Below, one piece after another: positions 25,559-34,804 of a stretch of DNA of 41,785 bases. A program made the translations under genes and the position numbers. Position 1 is the stretch's first letter; the number at the start of each line of letters is the position of its first letter. The notes below the pieces were generated by a model. It did no database searches, was not told where the DNA came from, and saw only the letters and a program-made list of their open reading frames with translations. Source of the stretch: Solidesulfovibrio sp. (GTDB taxonomy: Bacteria > Desulfobacterota > Desulfovibrionia > Desulfovibrionales > Desulfovibrionaceae); the NCBI RefSeq assembly GCF_029978005.1, contig NZ_JARKOZ010000140.1:1-41785 (forward strand). The letters run 5' to 3'.

Positions 25559-27757
25559 TCAGCCGGCGGCCCGGGCGGCGCGCCCCCGGCGCAGGCGCGC
25601 CCGGATGGCCCGCCACTGCTCGCGGGGCGTAAGGTCGTCGGCCGGCACGCCCGACAGCACGGCCAGGGGTTCGCGCCCCAGGGCGGACAGGCAGGCCTCG
25701 GCCGCTTCGGCCACGACCCCGACCGGCGTGCGGTAAAGCCCGGCCACGAGCAGCACCTCTCCGGCGGACCGCCCCAGGGCCAGAGCGTCGCCCGAGCGCG
25801 AAAGCGGCGCGCAAGAGACGAGCACCCGGTCGAAGCGCCCGGTCAGTTCCGCGAGGACCGCGCCCAGCCGCGGCGAATCCATGAGCCGGTCCGCCGCCGC
25901 CACGGACAGCGACCGGCCGGCCGGCAGCAGGAAAAGCTCCGGTTCCGGCCCCGGCACCAGCACCGATTCCAGGGAGATCTCCCCGGCCAATGCCTCGGCC
26001 AGGCCCGGGCCCGAAGGCAACCCGGCCATGGCCGCCAGCCCGGAAGGCTGGGGCGGGCAGAGATCGGCGTCCACGACCAGGGTGCGCGCGCCGGACCGGG
26101 CCACGGCCAGGGCCAGGTCCCAGCACAGGCGGGGCGCGTCGCCGTCCCCTTCGTCGACCCCGGCCACGACGATCGACGTCCCGGGTCCGGTTCCGGCCGG
26201 GAAAAGCACCTCGCGCAGCCGGCGCAGGGCCTGGCTTCGGGCCACGGCGCCGCGCCGGGGCACGGCCCCGAGCACCCGCGTGCCGGCCTCGGCCAGGGCC
26301 GGGCGCGACCCCGCCGCGTCGTCGGTCCAGGCCGCGATCAACGCGGCAATCACGGCCAGAAACGCCCCGGCGGCGATGCCCACGGCCAGCATCAGCGAAA
26401 TCTTGGGCCGCATGTAGTCGTCGATCTTGCCCGGCAGTTCGGCCGGCTCCACCAGATGGGCGATGGACAGGTCCATGCCCTCGCCGACCTTGGCCATGGC
26501 CTCCATCTGGTTGAGGTTGGACACGAAAGTCTGGTTGGCATCCACCCGGACGGCCACCAGGGCCGAGGCCGCGGCCCGGCCGGGGAAGGCGTCGGCCTTT
26601 TTTTCCACGTCGCCCAGCAGCGCGGCGAAGGCCTCGTCCTGACACTCGTAGCCCGCCACTTGCGCCGCGTACTCGGCGGCCCGTTCGCTTAAGTAGCTGT
26701 AGGTCGGATCCGTGGACACGGTTTCCGAGCCGAACACCTTCTGGGACTCGCCCTTGATGATGCGCTTGGCTTCCTCGATCTTGTTCTCGATTTCCCTGAC
26801 CGCCGGATGCTCGGCCGTCAGGCGCGTCTTGGCCGCGGCCAGGTCCAGGTAGAGGTCGCGCAGGGTGAGCTTGACCGAGTCGATGAGCGAGGAGCGCTGG
26901 GTGGACTCGGACGTCTTGCGGAATTCCGGCCGCTTGGCCAGTTGGGCCTTGACGTTGGCCAGCATGCCCTGGGCCCGGATGAGGCTCAGGCGGTTGGCGT
27001 CGCGGTCGGAGGAGAGCGTGTAGTAGCGCGAGACCAGCTGCTGGCCTTCGCTGGTCAGGTCCACGATCTTCTCGGTGCGCCGGACCTCCTTCTGCTCGGC
27101 CAGGGCCTGCTCGTAGGCGGCCCGGGCCTTGGGCAGCTCCCGGGCGACGGCCTCGGCCACGGTCCGGCATTCGTCCTGGCGCATGGCCGTTTCCCGGGCC
27201 ACGAAGGACTTGGCCGCGGCGTTGGCCAGGTCCATGGCCAGCCGCATGGAGGAGGCCGAGGTGGAGAATTCCAGGATGTCGGAATCCTCCATCATGGCCG
27301 CCTTGAGATAGGGCCTGGGGAAAACGACATGGACCAGGGACTTGTTAGTCAGCTCCTCGTAGGTCATGGGCCGCAGCCCCAGGCGAGGCCAGAAATGGCC
27401 GATGACCAGTCGCACGAACGGTATGAATTCCAGGGTTTGCAGCGACTTGCGCTTGCGCATGAGGTCGAGTTCGGCGATGACCGGCCGCACCACCGGCACG
27501 GTGACGGCCAGGTCCTCGTAGGTGGCCCGCTCGGTGTCGGTGAGCGAGGCCGAACTGACCATGGCCGAATCCAGGGAGGCGCGCCCGAGCAGCGTGGCCT
27601 TGGTGGAGGAATGGTACAGGTAGACCTTGGCCGAGGAAACGTACTGGGTCTCGCAAAGGAGCGTCAGCACCAGCAGTCCGCCGAAGACGGCCAGGAAGGT
27701 CCAGGCCATGAGCGCCCGGCGACGCCACAGGACGGCGAGAAGCTGGCGGAGTTCCAC
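25559..27757 (-). CDS. Wzz-like chain-length protein fused to a degenerate BY-kinase domain
   Basis: 732 residues starting with GTG at 27757, which shares one base with the previous stop (TAGTG). Membrane helices at about 16-36 and 453-477 flank a periplasmic Wzz/GNVR-type region with coiled coil at 195-345. The cytoplasmic domain (about 495-715) resembles the bacterial tyrosine kinase fold of Wzc: VVDADL at 561-566 matches Walker A'. However the Walker A position reads AGVDEGDGDAPR (532-543), lacking the GKT/S lysine, the Walker B aspartate is replaced (RVLVSCAP, 644-651), and the C-terminus has no tyrosine cluster. It is probably a polysaccharide co-polymerase with a non-catalytic kinase-like domain. 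The gene follows its Wza-like partner. Confidence 0.87.
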   Translation of the reverse strand: MELRQLLAVLWRRRALMAWTFLAVFGGLLVLTLLCETQYVSSAKVYLYHSSTKATLLGRASLDSAMVSSASLTDTERATYEDLAVTVPVVRPVIAELDLMRKRKSLQTLEFIPFVRLVIGHFWPRLGLRPMTYEELTNKSLVHVVFPRPYLKAAMMEDSDILEFSTSASSMRLAMDLANAAAKSFVARETAMRQDECRTVAEAVARELPKARAAYEQALAEQKEVRRTEKIVDLTSEGQQLVSRYYTLSSDRDANRLSLIRAQGMLANVKAQLAKRPEFRKTSESTQRSSLIDSVKLTLRDLYLDLAAAKTRLTAEHPAVREIENKIEEAKRIIKGESQKVFGSETVSTDPTYSYLSERAAEYAAQVAGYECQDEAFAALLGDVEKKADAFPGRAAASALVAVRVDANQTFVSNLNQMEAMAKVGEGMDLSIAHLVEPAELPGKIDDYMRPKISLMLAVGIAAGAFLAVIAALIAAWTDDAAGSRPALAEAGTRVLGAVPRRGAVARSQALRRLREVLFPAGTGPGTSIVVAGVDEGDGDAPRLCWDLALAVARSGARTLVVDADLCPPQPSGLAAMAGLPSGPGLAEALAGEISLESVLVPGPEPELFLLPAGRSLSVAAADRLMDSPRLGAVLAELTGRFDRVLVSCAPLSRSGDALALGRSAGEVLLVAGLYRTPVGVVAEAAEACLSALGREPLAVLSGVPADDLTPREQWRAIRARLRRGRAARAAG

Positions 27758-28599
27758 TATTGCACCGTGAAGACGCCGCCCTGGCTGTTGCTTAACACCT
27801 CGCCGGCCACGGGCTGGGACTGGTTGTTGATGATGGTGGTGGACGTCGTGACCGGCCCCTTGAACAGGTCGTTCACGGCGTCGCGCAACTGGGGCATGAA
27901 GATGACGAAGCGCTCGGCGTTGATGACGGCGTTTAAAGCCGAGGTCATATGTCCCATGAATTCCTCCACCGTGGCCCAGGTGCTTTTGGGCACGTAGAGG
28001 ATGTCGCCGCCTTCGAGGTAGCGGTTGAACCCGACCACGCCCTGGCCGACCGACGTGCCCAGGCGCATGTCGAGGATGTAGGCCCGGGGGCGGTCGCCCT
28101 CGGGACGCAACAGCACCACCATGGACTTCCCGGCGTTGTCGGTGAACCCGCCGCTTCTGGCGATGGCTTCGAAAAGGTTCATGTCGTGGTCCACGGACAC
28201 CACGCCCTGGGTTTTGACCTCGCCGAGAACGATGGCCGTCTGGCTGCGCAGGGTGGACACGGAAACCGTCACCTGCGGATCGACGACGTACTTGCCGTAC
28301 ACCCGGGCCAGTTCCGTGCGCAGCTCGGCCACGGTGCGCCCGCCGGCCTTGACTTCGCCGACCAGCGGCAGGGAGATGTCGCCGTTCTCGTCCACCCGGG
28401 CCGAGGTCTTGAGGTCGTCGTTGCGCCACACGGCCACGGTCACCTCGTCGCCGTAGCCGAGCATGGCCCGGCGGACGGCGACCCCGTCCGGCGCGCTTCT
28501 GGACGTGGTTGCGGGCGGCGGCGGCGAAGGCTTGACGCAGGCGGCGCAGGCGAGCAACGCCAGCCCGCAGGCCGCCAGGAGAATGGCCCTCAGAGACAT
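27757..28599 (-). CDS. Wza-like polysaccharide export lipoprotein (OPX)
   Basis: 280 residues from the ATG at 28599, which has GGAAAGG upstream (an ATG at 28638 has none). The lipobox LLAC puts the lipidated Cys at residue 18, so it is an outer membrane lipoprotein or is anchored there. The Poly_export domain spans about 45-120 (LGYGDEVTVAVWRNDDL, then VDPQVTVSV) and an SLBB-type domain follows (IVLGEVKTQGVVSV). The C-terminal 90 residues are less familiar and rich in Asn/Ser/Thr near the end. Members form the channel that carries the glycan across the outer membrane, with the Wzz/kinase protein encoded next as partner. Confidence 0.88.
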   Translation of the reverse strand: MSLRAILLAACGLALLACAACVKPSPPPPATTSRSAPDGVAVRRAMLGYGDEVTVAVWRNDDLKTSARVDENGDISLPLVGEVKAGGRTVAELRTELARVYGKYVVDPQVTVSVSTLRSQTAIVLGEVKTQGVVSVDHDMNLFEAIARSGGFTDNAGKSMVVLLRPEGDRPRAYILDMRLGTSVGQGVVGFNRYLEGGDILYVPKSTWATVEEFMGHMTSALNAVINAERFVIFMPQLRDAVNDLFKGPVTTSTTIINNQSQPVAGEVLSNSQGGVFTVQ

Positions 28600-28914
28600 G
28601 CCCGCGCCCTTTCCGGGATGCCGCGACAGTTTCAGCATGGCGTCGTCGAAGCGCACGGATGCGGGTTTCGTGGACGCGCACCAAGCGCAAGGCCGCGGTC
28701 GGAGCCGCGAAACGTGGGGTACAGGCAGGCTGCCGGCATGGGAATTCCTGGAGGTTTCGAAACTGCTTCCTGGTACGGGATTTCCGGGGCGACCGCAAGG
28801 CGGGGCGGCGCGTTGTGGTCCACCGGGTTATGGTGTAAGAGCCATTGCGCCAAGTTCCGGCGGTCGCCAATGGCGCGTCGCCGGCCCAAAACCCCTACAG
28901 CATTCAGGCGACTT
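28600..28914. other. Divergent intergenic region, 315 bases
   Basis: This gap separates the minus-strand Wza-like gene from the plus-strand adaptor gene and must hold both promoters, but I see no convincing -35/-10 pair or -24/-12 site. It contains two perfect palindromes, GGAATTCC (28741-28748) and GTTTCGAAAC (28754-28763), which are candidate operator sites. No gene of its own can be supported here. Confidence 0.5.
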
Positions 28915-29946
28915 ATGACATCCACCCGTTTTTCCGCCGGACCTTTCGCCGCCCTGGCCCTGTGCCTGGCCCTGTGCCTGGCCGGCCCGGCCGCAGCCGA
29001 GACCCTGACCTTCCTCGGCAAAAGCTATTGCCCCATCAAGTACGAGATCACCTGGCCCTTCATCTCCAAGCCCGACAAGGGCAAGGCCCAGGGCAGCGGC
29101 ATCACGGCCAACGTCTACGAGTTGCCCAAGGAGCAGAGCAACGAGCAGAAGTCCGCCACGGAGCTCGGCTCCACCATGGACCGGCTGCTCATCCTCTCGG
29201 CCCCGCTCAAGGTCGGCGACCCCGTGTCCGAGGACCAGATCCTCATCACCTACGAGATGCCCCTCGAGAACCTCATCGCCGAGAAGCAGACGCTTTCCCG
29301 CGCCGAACTCAACGACGCGGAACATGCCTTGGCCTATGTGGAAAACCAGCTGTCCCTGGTGCGCCAGCTGCAGGCCGACCTGGAAAACCAGGCCGCCGGA
29401 CACGCCGTGGCCCCCAACACCGTGCGCTACAACCAGCAGGAAATCGAAGCGCTCATGCTCCAGCGCGACGCTCTCCGGGAAAAGCGCGACCTGGCCGAGC
29501 AGCGCTACGACAACGCGGTCATCATCGCCAAGTCCAAGTACGGCAAGGACCAGGACATCCACAAGCTGCCTCGTGTGGGCTACATCCGCGCCCCGGCCAG
29601 CGGCTACGTGCTGTGGACCAACTCCAGCCTCATCCCGGGCATGGCCTTCAGCAAGCAGGCCTCGCTGATCTCCATCGGCCGCCTGGACCCCATCATCATC
29701 CGGGCCTCGGTCCACGAGATAGCCGCCCAGAAGCTCAAGGTCGGCGACAAGGCCACGGTGGTCTTCCACGGCCTGCCCGGACAGCCCTTCCAGACCGCCA
29801 TCTCCAAGATCGACTTCGTGGCCCAGCCGGCCATGCTGCAGCAGCCGTCCTTCTACGAGCTGGAGATGACCCTGCCCAACCCCGACCTGCGCATCAAGGA
29901 AGGCATGCGCTGCGACGTCACGGTGGACCTCGACGCGCCCAAGTAA
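28915..29946 (+). CDS. HlyD/MacA-like periplasmic adaptor (second copy)
   Basis: 343 residues with a signal peptide (about 1-28, ending AAAE). The layout is the same as in the adaptor at 6752-7702: first lipoyl half near 80-120, coiled coil at about 120-200, second half near 215-260 (GYIRAPASGYVLW) and a C-terminal barrel with LQQPSFYELEMTLPNPDL. The two are clear paralogues. No inner membrane transporter or TolC lies next to this copy; its neighbours are the Wza-like gene on one side and the flippase on the other. It may serve the MacB/TolC system as an alternative adaptor or connect to the polysaccharide channel. Confidence 0.86.
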   Translation: MTSTRFSAGPFAALALCLALCLAGPAAAETLTFLGKSYCPIKYEITWPFISKPDKGKAQGSGITANVYELPKEQSNEQKSATELGSTMDRLLILSAPLKVGDPVSEDQILITYEMPLENLIAEKQTLSRAELNDAEHALAYVENQLSLVRQLQADLENQAAGHAVAPNTVRYNQQEIEALMLQRDALREKRDLAEQRYDNAVIIAKSKYGKDQDIHKLPRVGYIRAPASGYVLWTNSSLIPGMAFSKQASLISIGRLDPIIIRASVHEIAAQKLKVGDKATVVFHGLPGQPFQTAISKIDFVAQPAMLQQPSFYELEMTLPNPDLRIKEGMRCDVTVDLDAPK

Positions 29947-29979
29947 CGCCGCCACGCCCCAACCGGAGACCCCCTCCCC

Positions 29980-31440
29980 GTGACGCCGCCCCCCCGCTCC
30001 CTGGCCGGCAACTTCCTGGCCCTGATTTCATCGCGCGTCATCCAGATCGCCAGCGGCTTCTTCGTGCTGCTGGCCGCCGCCCGGTGGCTGTCCCTCGACG
30101 CCTACGGAACCTACGCCTCGGTCACGGCCATGGCCGGAGCGGCGGCGGCCATGACCTATTGCGGCATCCAGCAGATCATGATCCGGGAGATGGCGGCGCG
30201 GCGAAACGAGGCCCCGGCCATAGTCGGCCAGGCCCTGCTCCTGCGCCTTTGCCTCGTCGCCTTGTGCGGCCTGGCCCTGGCCGTGGCCGGCTTCTTCGCC
30301 GACTACGGGCCCGAGGCCCGGCTGGGGCTCGCCCTGGCCTTCTGCCTGGAGGCCTGCCGGTCCCTGGGACAGCTCGGCTGCGCCGTGTTCCAGGCCCACG
30401 AGCGCATGGGCTACGAGCCGCCCCTGTCCATCGTGTCGGGGCTGGCTTCGGTGGCCCTGGTCGGCGGGGCGCTGTGGCACGGACTTGGCTACACGGGCGT
30501 GCTGGCCGGCCTGACCCTGGCCGCCGGCCTGCATGCGGCCCTTGCCTGGCGCGTGGTCTGGCGCGACCTGACCCGGCCGTCCCTGCGCTTTTCCCGGGCC
30601 GAGCTTTGGCGGATGCTCGGCGCGGCCTCGGTGGTGGGGCTCGGCGTTTTTTTCCACCAGAACCTGTTTCGGGCCAACACCCTGGTGCTGTCCTTCCTGG
30701 CCGACGCCGCGGCCGTGGCCGACTTCCAGGCCCCCCACGAGTTCATCCTCAAGCTCGAGATCCTGCCGCAAGCCCTCATGCTGGCCGTGTTCCCGGCGCT
30801 CTCCCGCCTGGCTCCGATCGATCCCCTGGGGGCCAGGCGGCTTTTCCGTCTGATCTTCCGCCACACCCTGCACGTCATGGCCCTGCCCTCGATCCTTTTG
30901 GCCTACTACGCCGAGCCGGCCTGCGTGCTCCTGTTCGGCCAGAAGTTCCAGGGCGCGGCCATGGTCCTGCGCCTGCTCGCCCTGGCCCTGGCCCCCCTGG
31001 CGCTGGACATGCTGGTCAATAACGTGCTCGTGGCCATCGGCCGCCAGCGCTACGCCCTGTACTACGCCTCGGCCGCCCTGGCCCTCAACGTGGCCGGCAA
31101 CATCTACGCCGTGCCGCGCTACGGAGCCGTGGGCTCGGCCGTGGTGGCGCTTTGCTCCTACGTCTGGCTGCTGATCTTTTCCACCCGTTTCGCCGCCCGC
31201 CACAGCTACCGGCCCCACGCCCTGGGGCCGCTCGTGCGCGTCCTTTGCGCCAGCGGGGCCTGTCTCGGGGCCTGCATGCTGCTGCGCCACGCGCCCATTC
31301 TCGGCGCGGCCTCGGGCACGCTGGTCTACCTGGCCGTGCTCGTGGGCCTCAAGGGCTTCGGCCCCCACGATCTGGCGGAACTGCGCTCCGTCGCCAAACC
31401 CCGGCCGCAAGGCGCGGGCGATCCCGGAGAACGTCCATGA
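29980..31440 (+). CDS. Wzx-like oligosaccharide flippase (MOP superfamily)
   Basis: 486 residues with about 12 to 14 membrane helices and the characteristic start of the family, SLAGNFLALISSRVIQI, as well as RWLSLDAYGTYA near 36-47. It would flip the undecaprenyl-pyrophosphate-linked repeat unit across the inner membrane for polymerisation by the Wzy-like protein. The start is a GTG at 29980, 11 bases after CCGGAGA. The stop overlaps the start of the next gene by four bases (ATGA). The C-terminal 25 residues are polar. Confidence 0.87.
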   Translation: MTPPPRSLAGNFLALISSRVIQIASGFFVLLAAARWLSLDAYGTYASVTAMAGAAAAMTYCGIQQIMIREMAARRNEAPAIVGQALLLRLCLVALCGLALAVAGFFADYGPEARLGLALAFCLEACRSLGQLGCAVFQAHERMGYEPPLSIVSGLASVALVGGALWHGLGYTGVLAGLTLAAGLHAALAWRVVWRDLTRPSLRFSRAELWRMLGAASVVGLGVFFHQNLFRANTLVLSFLADAAAVADFQAPHEFILKLEILPQALMLAVFPALSRLAPIDPLGARRLFRLIFRHTLHVMALPSILLAYYAEPACVLLFGQKFQGAAMVLRLLALALAPLALDMLVNNVLVAIGRQRYALYYASAALALNVAGNIYAVPRYGAVGSAVVALCSYVWLLIFSTRFAARHSYRPHALGPLVRVLCASGACLGACMLLRHAPILGAASGTLVYLAVLVGLKGFGPHDLAELRSVAKPRPQGAGDPGERP

Positions 31441-33059
31441 AAGCCGCCCGCGTGGTGGTCGTCGGCTGGGACGGCGCCACCTTCGACGTCATAAAGCCCC
31501 TGATCGCCGCCGGGCGCATGCCCCATCTGGCCGCGCTCCTCGAAAAGGGCGTCCACGGCCCCTTGTGCTCCACCGTGCCGCCGGTGACGCCCGTGGCCTG
31601 GACCAGCTTCGCCACCGGGACTTCCCCGGGCCGCCACGGCGTCTTCGACGCCCTGACCCTCGATCCGCAGACCCACGAGGTGCGCTTCGTCTCGGCGGCC
31701 ATGCGCCGGGCCGCGCCGATATGGGCGGTGCTGTCCCAACGCGGCCGTCCGGCCGGGGCGGTGAACGTGCCCGTGACCTGGCCGCCGGAGCCGATCGACG
31801 GCTTCGTCGTGCCGGGCATGTTCACTCCTTCCGACGCCGAGGACTTCGTGCACCCGAAAGAGCTTCGCGCGGAGATCGAGGCCCGTTTCGGCCCGGGCCT
31901 TTGCCGCGACTCGCCGGCCATGGACCCGGACCCGGCCCGCTACCTCGACAACCTCCTGGCCGGCGTGGACGCCCGCTGTGAGCTGACCTTGTGGCTCATG
32001 GCGCGCCGCCCCCTGGATTATTTCTGCTCGGTCTTCATGGAATCCGACCGGGTGCAGCACTTCTTCTGGGCCTACCGCGACCCGGCCCATCCCCTGCACG
32101 CCCGCCTGGGCCGGGCCATCGAGGCGGTGTACGAACGCCTGGACGCCGCCCTGGGCCGCATCGTGGCCGCCTGTCCGCCGGAGACGGCCGTGGCCCTGGT
32201 CTCGGACCACGGGGCCGGCCCCCTGCGCCGGGCCATCTTCCTCAACCGCTGGCTCATGGACCAGGGTCTGCTCGTGCTTTCCGGCGACCTGGCCTCCCTG
32301 GCCGGCCGCCGGCCCTCGCCCCTGCGCCGGGCGGCGGCCGCCCTGGCCAAGGCCGTGCTGCCGGCCTCGGTGCTGGCCGCGCGCCGCAAGGCCCGATCCA
32401 GGGCCCACGCCCGCATCAACAACCTCTTTTCCGCCATCGTGGACTGGGAGCGCTCGGCCTGCGTGTCCGAAGGCATCGCCGGCGGCATCTTCTTCAATCC
32501 CCGCCTGGTGGGGCAGGGCGATCGGGAGGCCCTGACGCGGCGGCTCAAGGAAGGCCTCACCGCCATCGTCGATCCCGAGACCGGGGAGCATCCCTTTTTG
32601 GCCGTGCACGCCCGGGAGGAGCTCTACGCCGGGGAGGCCGTGGCCCACGCGCCGGACGTGGTGACGTTGTGCGGCCCGGGCTACCAGGTGCTCGTGCCCC
32701 ACGAGATCGCGCTCTACGGCCAGGGCGCGCCGACCGGGCTCTTCGCGTCCCACAAGTGGAGCGGCCGCCACGAGCAGCACGGCGTGTTCGCCCTGGCCGG
32801 CCCGGGCGTGGCCGCCGGCGTCGCCCTGGCCGACGCGGCCATGCCCGACGTGACGCCGACGCTGCTCTACGCCCTGGGCGAGGCCGTGCCGGACAACATG
32901 GACGGCCGGGTGCTGGCCACGGCCTTCACGCCCGAAACCCTGGCCGCCCGGCCCCCGGCCGTGGCGGCGGCGACCGCCGCCACGGCCGCGGCCGCCGGCA
33001 CGGACGGCGAGGCGGCGGCGCGCATCGCCGACGAGCTGTCGGACCTCGGCTACATGTAG
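31437..33059 (+). CDS. Alkaline-phosphatase-superfamily phosphodiesterase/transferase
   Basis: 540 residues. Metal ligands and nucleophile of the nucleotide pyrophosphatase/phosphodiesterase branch are visible: Asp12 in VVVGWDGATFD, Thr51 in VTPVAWTSF (the NPP-type nucleophile), ESDRVQHFFW near 203-212, SDHGAGP near 260 and GRHEQHGVF near 443-451. There is no signal peptide, so it acts in the cytoplasm unless exported unusually. The C-terminal 50 residues are Ala-rich. The gene is coupled to the flippase by an ATGA overlap. Roles could be hydrolysis of a nucleotide sugar or lipid phosphate, or transfer of a phospho-group onto the glycan unit before flipping. Confidence 0.8.
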   Translation: MKAARVVVVGWDGATFDVIKPLIAAGRMPHLAALLEKGVHGPLCSTVPPVTPVAWTSFATGTSPGRHGVFDALTLDPQTHEVRFVSAAMRRAAPIWAVLSQRGRPAGAVNVPVTWPPEPIDGFVVPGMFTPSDAEDFVHPKELRAEIEARFGPGLCRDSPAMDPDPARYLDNLLAGVDARCELTLWLMARRPLDYFCSVFMESDRVQHFFWAYRDPAHPLHARLGRAIEAVYERLDAALGRIVAACPPETAVALVSDHGAGPLRRAIFLNRWLMDQGLLVLSGDLASLAGRRPSPLRRAAAALAKAVLPASVLAARRKARSRAHARINNLFSAIVDWERSACVSEGIAGGIFFNPRLVGQGDREALTRRLKEGLTAIVDPETGEHPFLAVHAREELYAGEAVAHAPDVVTLCGPGYQVLVPHEIALYGQGAPTGLFASHKWSGRHEQHGVFALAGPGVAAGVALADAAMPDVTPTLLYALGEAVPDNMDGRVLATAFTPETLAARPPAVAAATAATAAAAGTDGEAAARIADELSDLGYM

Positions 33060-33134
33060 GCCGCCAAGCTTCGGGCCCTTGCCTCCGGGGCGGTTGGACC
33101 GTACTCTCGCGCAACGCTCCGGACCGAGCCCGCT

Positions 33135-34790
33135 ATGGCCGAAGACGACAAAATATTCGAACTGTTCGCCGAAAGCTGCCTGGAGCAGCTGCGCGGCATC
33201 GAAGCGGCCATCCTCGACCTGGAGTCCGCCGGGCCGGGCGTGCTCGAAGCCAAGGTGGCCGCCGTGTTCCGCGCCGCCCACACCATCAAGGGCGACGCAG
33301 GGGCCGTGGGGGCCGCTCCCCTGGCCGCCCTGTGCCACGCCGTGGAATCCGTTCTCGACGCCGTGCGCCAGGGCCGTCTGCCCATCGAACGCGGCCTCGT
33401 CGGCGAGCTGCTCGCCGTCTTCGACGTCATCCGGGCCATGGTCGAGGACGCAGCCAAGGCCCGCCACGGCGACATCGCCCGGGAAACGGCCCGCATGGCC
33501 GCCCTGCTCCAGGCGACGCCGCCGACCCGGAACGCGGCCGCCCCGGTCTCCGATTCCGCCCCCGCCGCCGAACCCGCTGCGGGTGAAGCCCCCGGCGGCG
33601 ACGCGCCCGTCGACGAGCGCATCCGCAAGCTTTCCATCCCGGCCCGCGAGCTCGACATCCTGGTCGACCGCGTGGGCGAACTCGGCATCGCCCAGTCGCG
33701 CCTGGCCTCCCTGTCCCAGCGTCGGGTCGATCCGGAACTGCGCGACGTGGCCGAGGAGGTCGAGCGCCTGGCGGCGCTTTTGCGCGACCAGGTCCTGGGG
33801 CTGCGCCTTTTGCCCATCAAGGTCAGCTTTCCCAAGTACCGCCGGCTCGTGCGCGACGCCTGCGCCGCGCTCGGCAAGGACGTGGAGCTCGTCATGGAGG
33901 GCGAGAACACCGAGCTCGACAAGGCCGTCATCGAGCAGCTCAACACGCCCTGCATCCATCTGCTGCGAAACGCCGTGGACCACGGCATCGAGGCCCCGGA
34001 CGTGCGCGCGGCCCTCGGCAAGCCGCGCCGGGGGGCCATCGCCCTCTCGGCCCGCCAGGAGGGCAACGACGTGGTCATCGCCATCCGCGACGACGGCGCG
34101 GGCATCGACGGCCGCAAGCTCTGGCAGCGGGCCGTGGAGGCCGGCCGCCTCGACCCGGCCCGGCCCTACGACGCCGACGCCGCCCTGGAGCTCATCTTCC
34201 TGCCGGGAATCTCCACGGCCGACGCCGTGGGCGCGGTCTCCGGCCGGGGCGTGGGCATGGACGCCGTGCGCGAGGGCATCGCCGCCCTGCGCGGCCGCAT
34301 CGACGTGGCCTCCTCCCCGGGCGAGGGCGCGGTCTTCACCATCCGCCTGCCCGTGTCCCTGGCCATCATCGACTGCCTGGAAGTGGGCCTCGGCGAGGAA
34401 ACCTACTACCTCCACCTCGACTACGTGGAGGAATGTCTGGAACTGCCGCCGGGAACGTCCCTGCGCCAGGGACGCGGCGTCATGGACCTGCGTGGCCAGG
34501 CCATGCCGCTGGTCTGCCTGCGCCATTTCTTCGGCCTGGACGGTCAGGCCCCGTCCGGCTCCCACGTGGTCGCCGTACGCCGCGAGGAGGGCCGGGCCGG
34601 CCTCGTGGTGGACAGCGTGCTCGGCCGCAAGCAGGCCGTGCTCAAGCACCTGGGCCGGGCGCTGGGCAAGGTGCCGGGCGTGCTCGGCGGCACGGTCACC
34701 GAGGCCGGCGACATGGCCCTGGTCGTGGATGTCCCGGAACTGCTGCGCGCCGCACGCCAAGCCGCGGCGGACGCCCAACCCCAAACATGA
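33135..34790 (+). CDS. cheA: CheA-type histidine kinase lacking a P2 domain
   Basis: 551 residues, shorter than usual CheA. The Hpt domain (about 1-125) carries the phospho-acceptor His49 in AAHTIKGDAG. A Pro/Ala linker (128-160) replaces the CheY-binding P2 domain. The dimerisation helices (about 160-225) lead to the ATPase domain with N-box HLLRNAVDHGIE at 275-286, DDGAGID at 319-325 and GRGVGMD at 370-376. The CheW-like receptor-coupling domain occupies about 407-540. All catalytic motifs are intact. The gene is followed directly by the CheY-like and CheD genes, indicating a dedicated chemosensory output rather than the main flagellar system. Confidence 0.93.
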   Translation: MAEDDKIFELFAESCLEQLRGIEAAILDLESAGPGVLEAKVAAVFRAAHTIKGDAGAVGAAPLAALCHAVESVLDAVRQGRLPIERGLVGELLAVFDVIRAMVEDAAKARHGDIARETARMAALLQATPPTRNAAAPVSDSAPAAEPAAGEAPGGDAPVDERIRKLSIPARELDILVDRVGELGIAQSRLASLSQRRVDPELRDVAEEVERLAALLRDQVLGLRLLPIKVSFPKYRRLVRDACAALGKDVELVMEGENTELDKAVIEQLNTPCIHLLRNAVDHGIEAPDVRAALGKPRRGAIALSARQEGNDVVIAIRDDGAGIDGRKLWQRAVEAGRLDPARPYDADAALELIFLPGISTADAVGAVSGRGVGMDAVREGIAALRGRIDVASSPGEGAVFTIRLPVSLAIIDCLEVGLGEETYYLHLDYVEECLELPPGTSLRQGRGVMDLRGQAMPLVCLRHFFGLDGQAPSGSHVVAVRREEGRAGLVVDSVLGRKQAVLKHLGRALGKVPGVLGGTVTEAGDMALVVDVPELLRAARQAAADAQPQT

Positions 34791-34804
34791 CGGAGAGCCG
34801 AACC

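Noticed and set aside
28754-28768. Possible sigma-54 promoter (GG, ten bases, GC) upstream of the second adaptor gene
   Set aside because: Only the invariant GG and GC match; the surrounding -24 and -12 bases do not fit the consensus.
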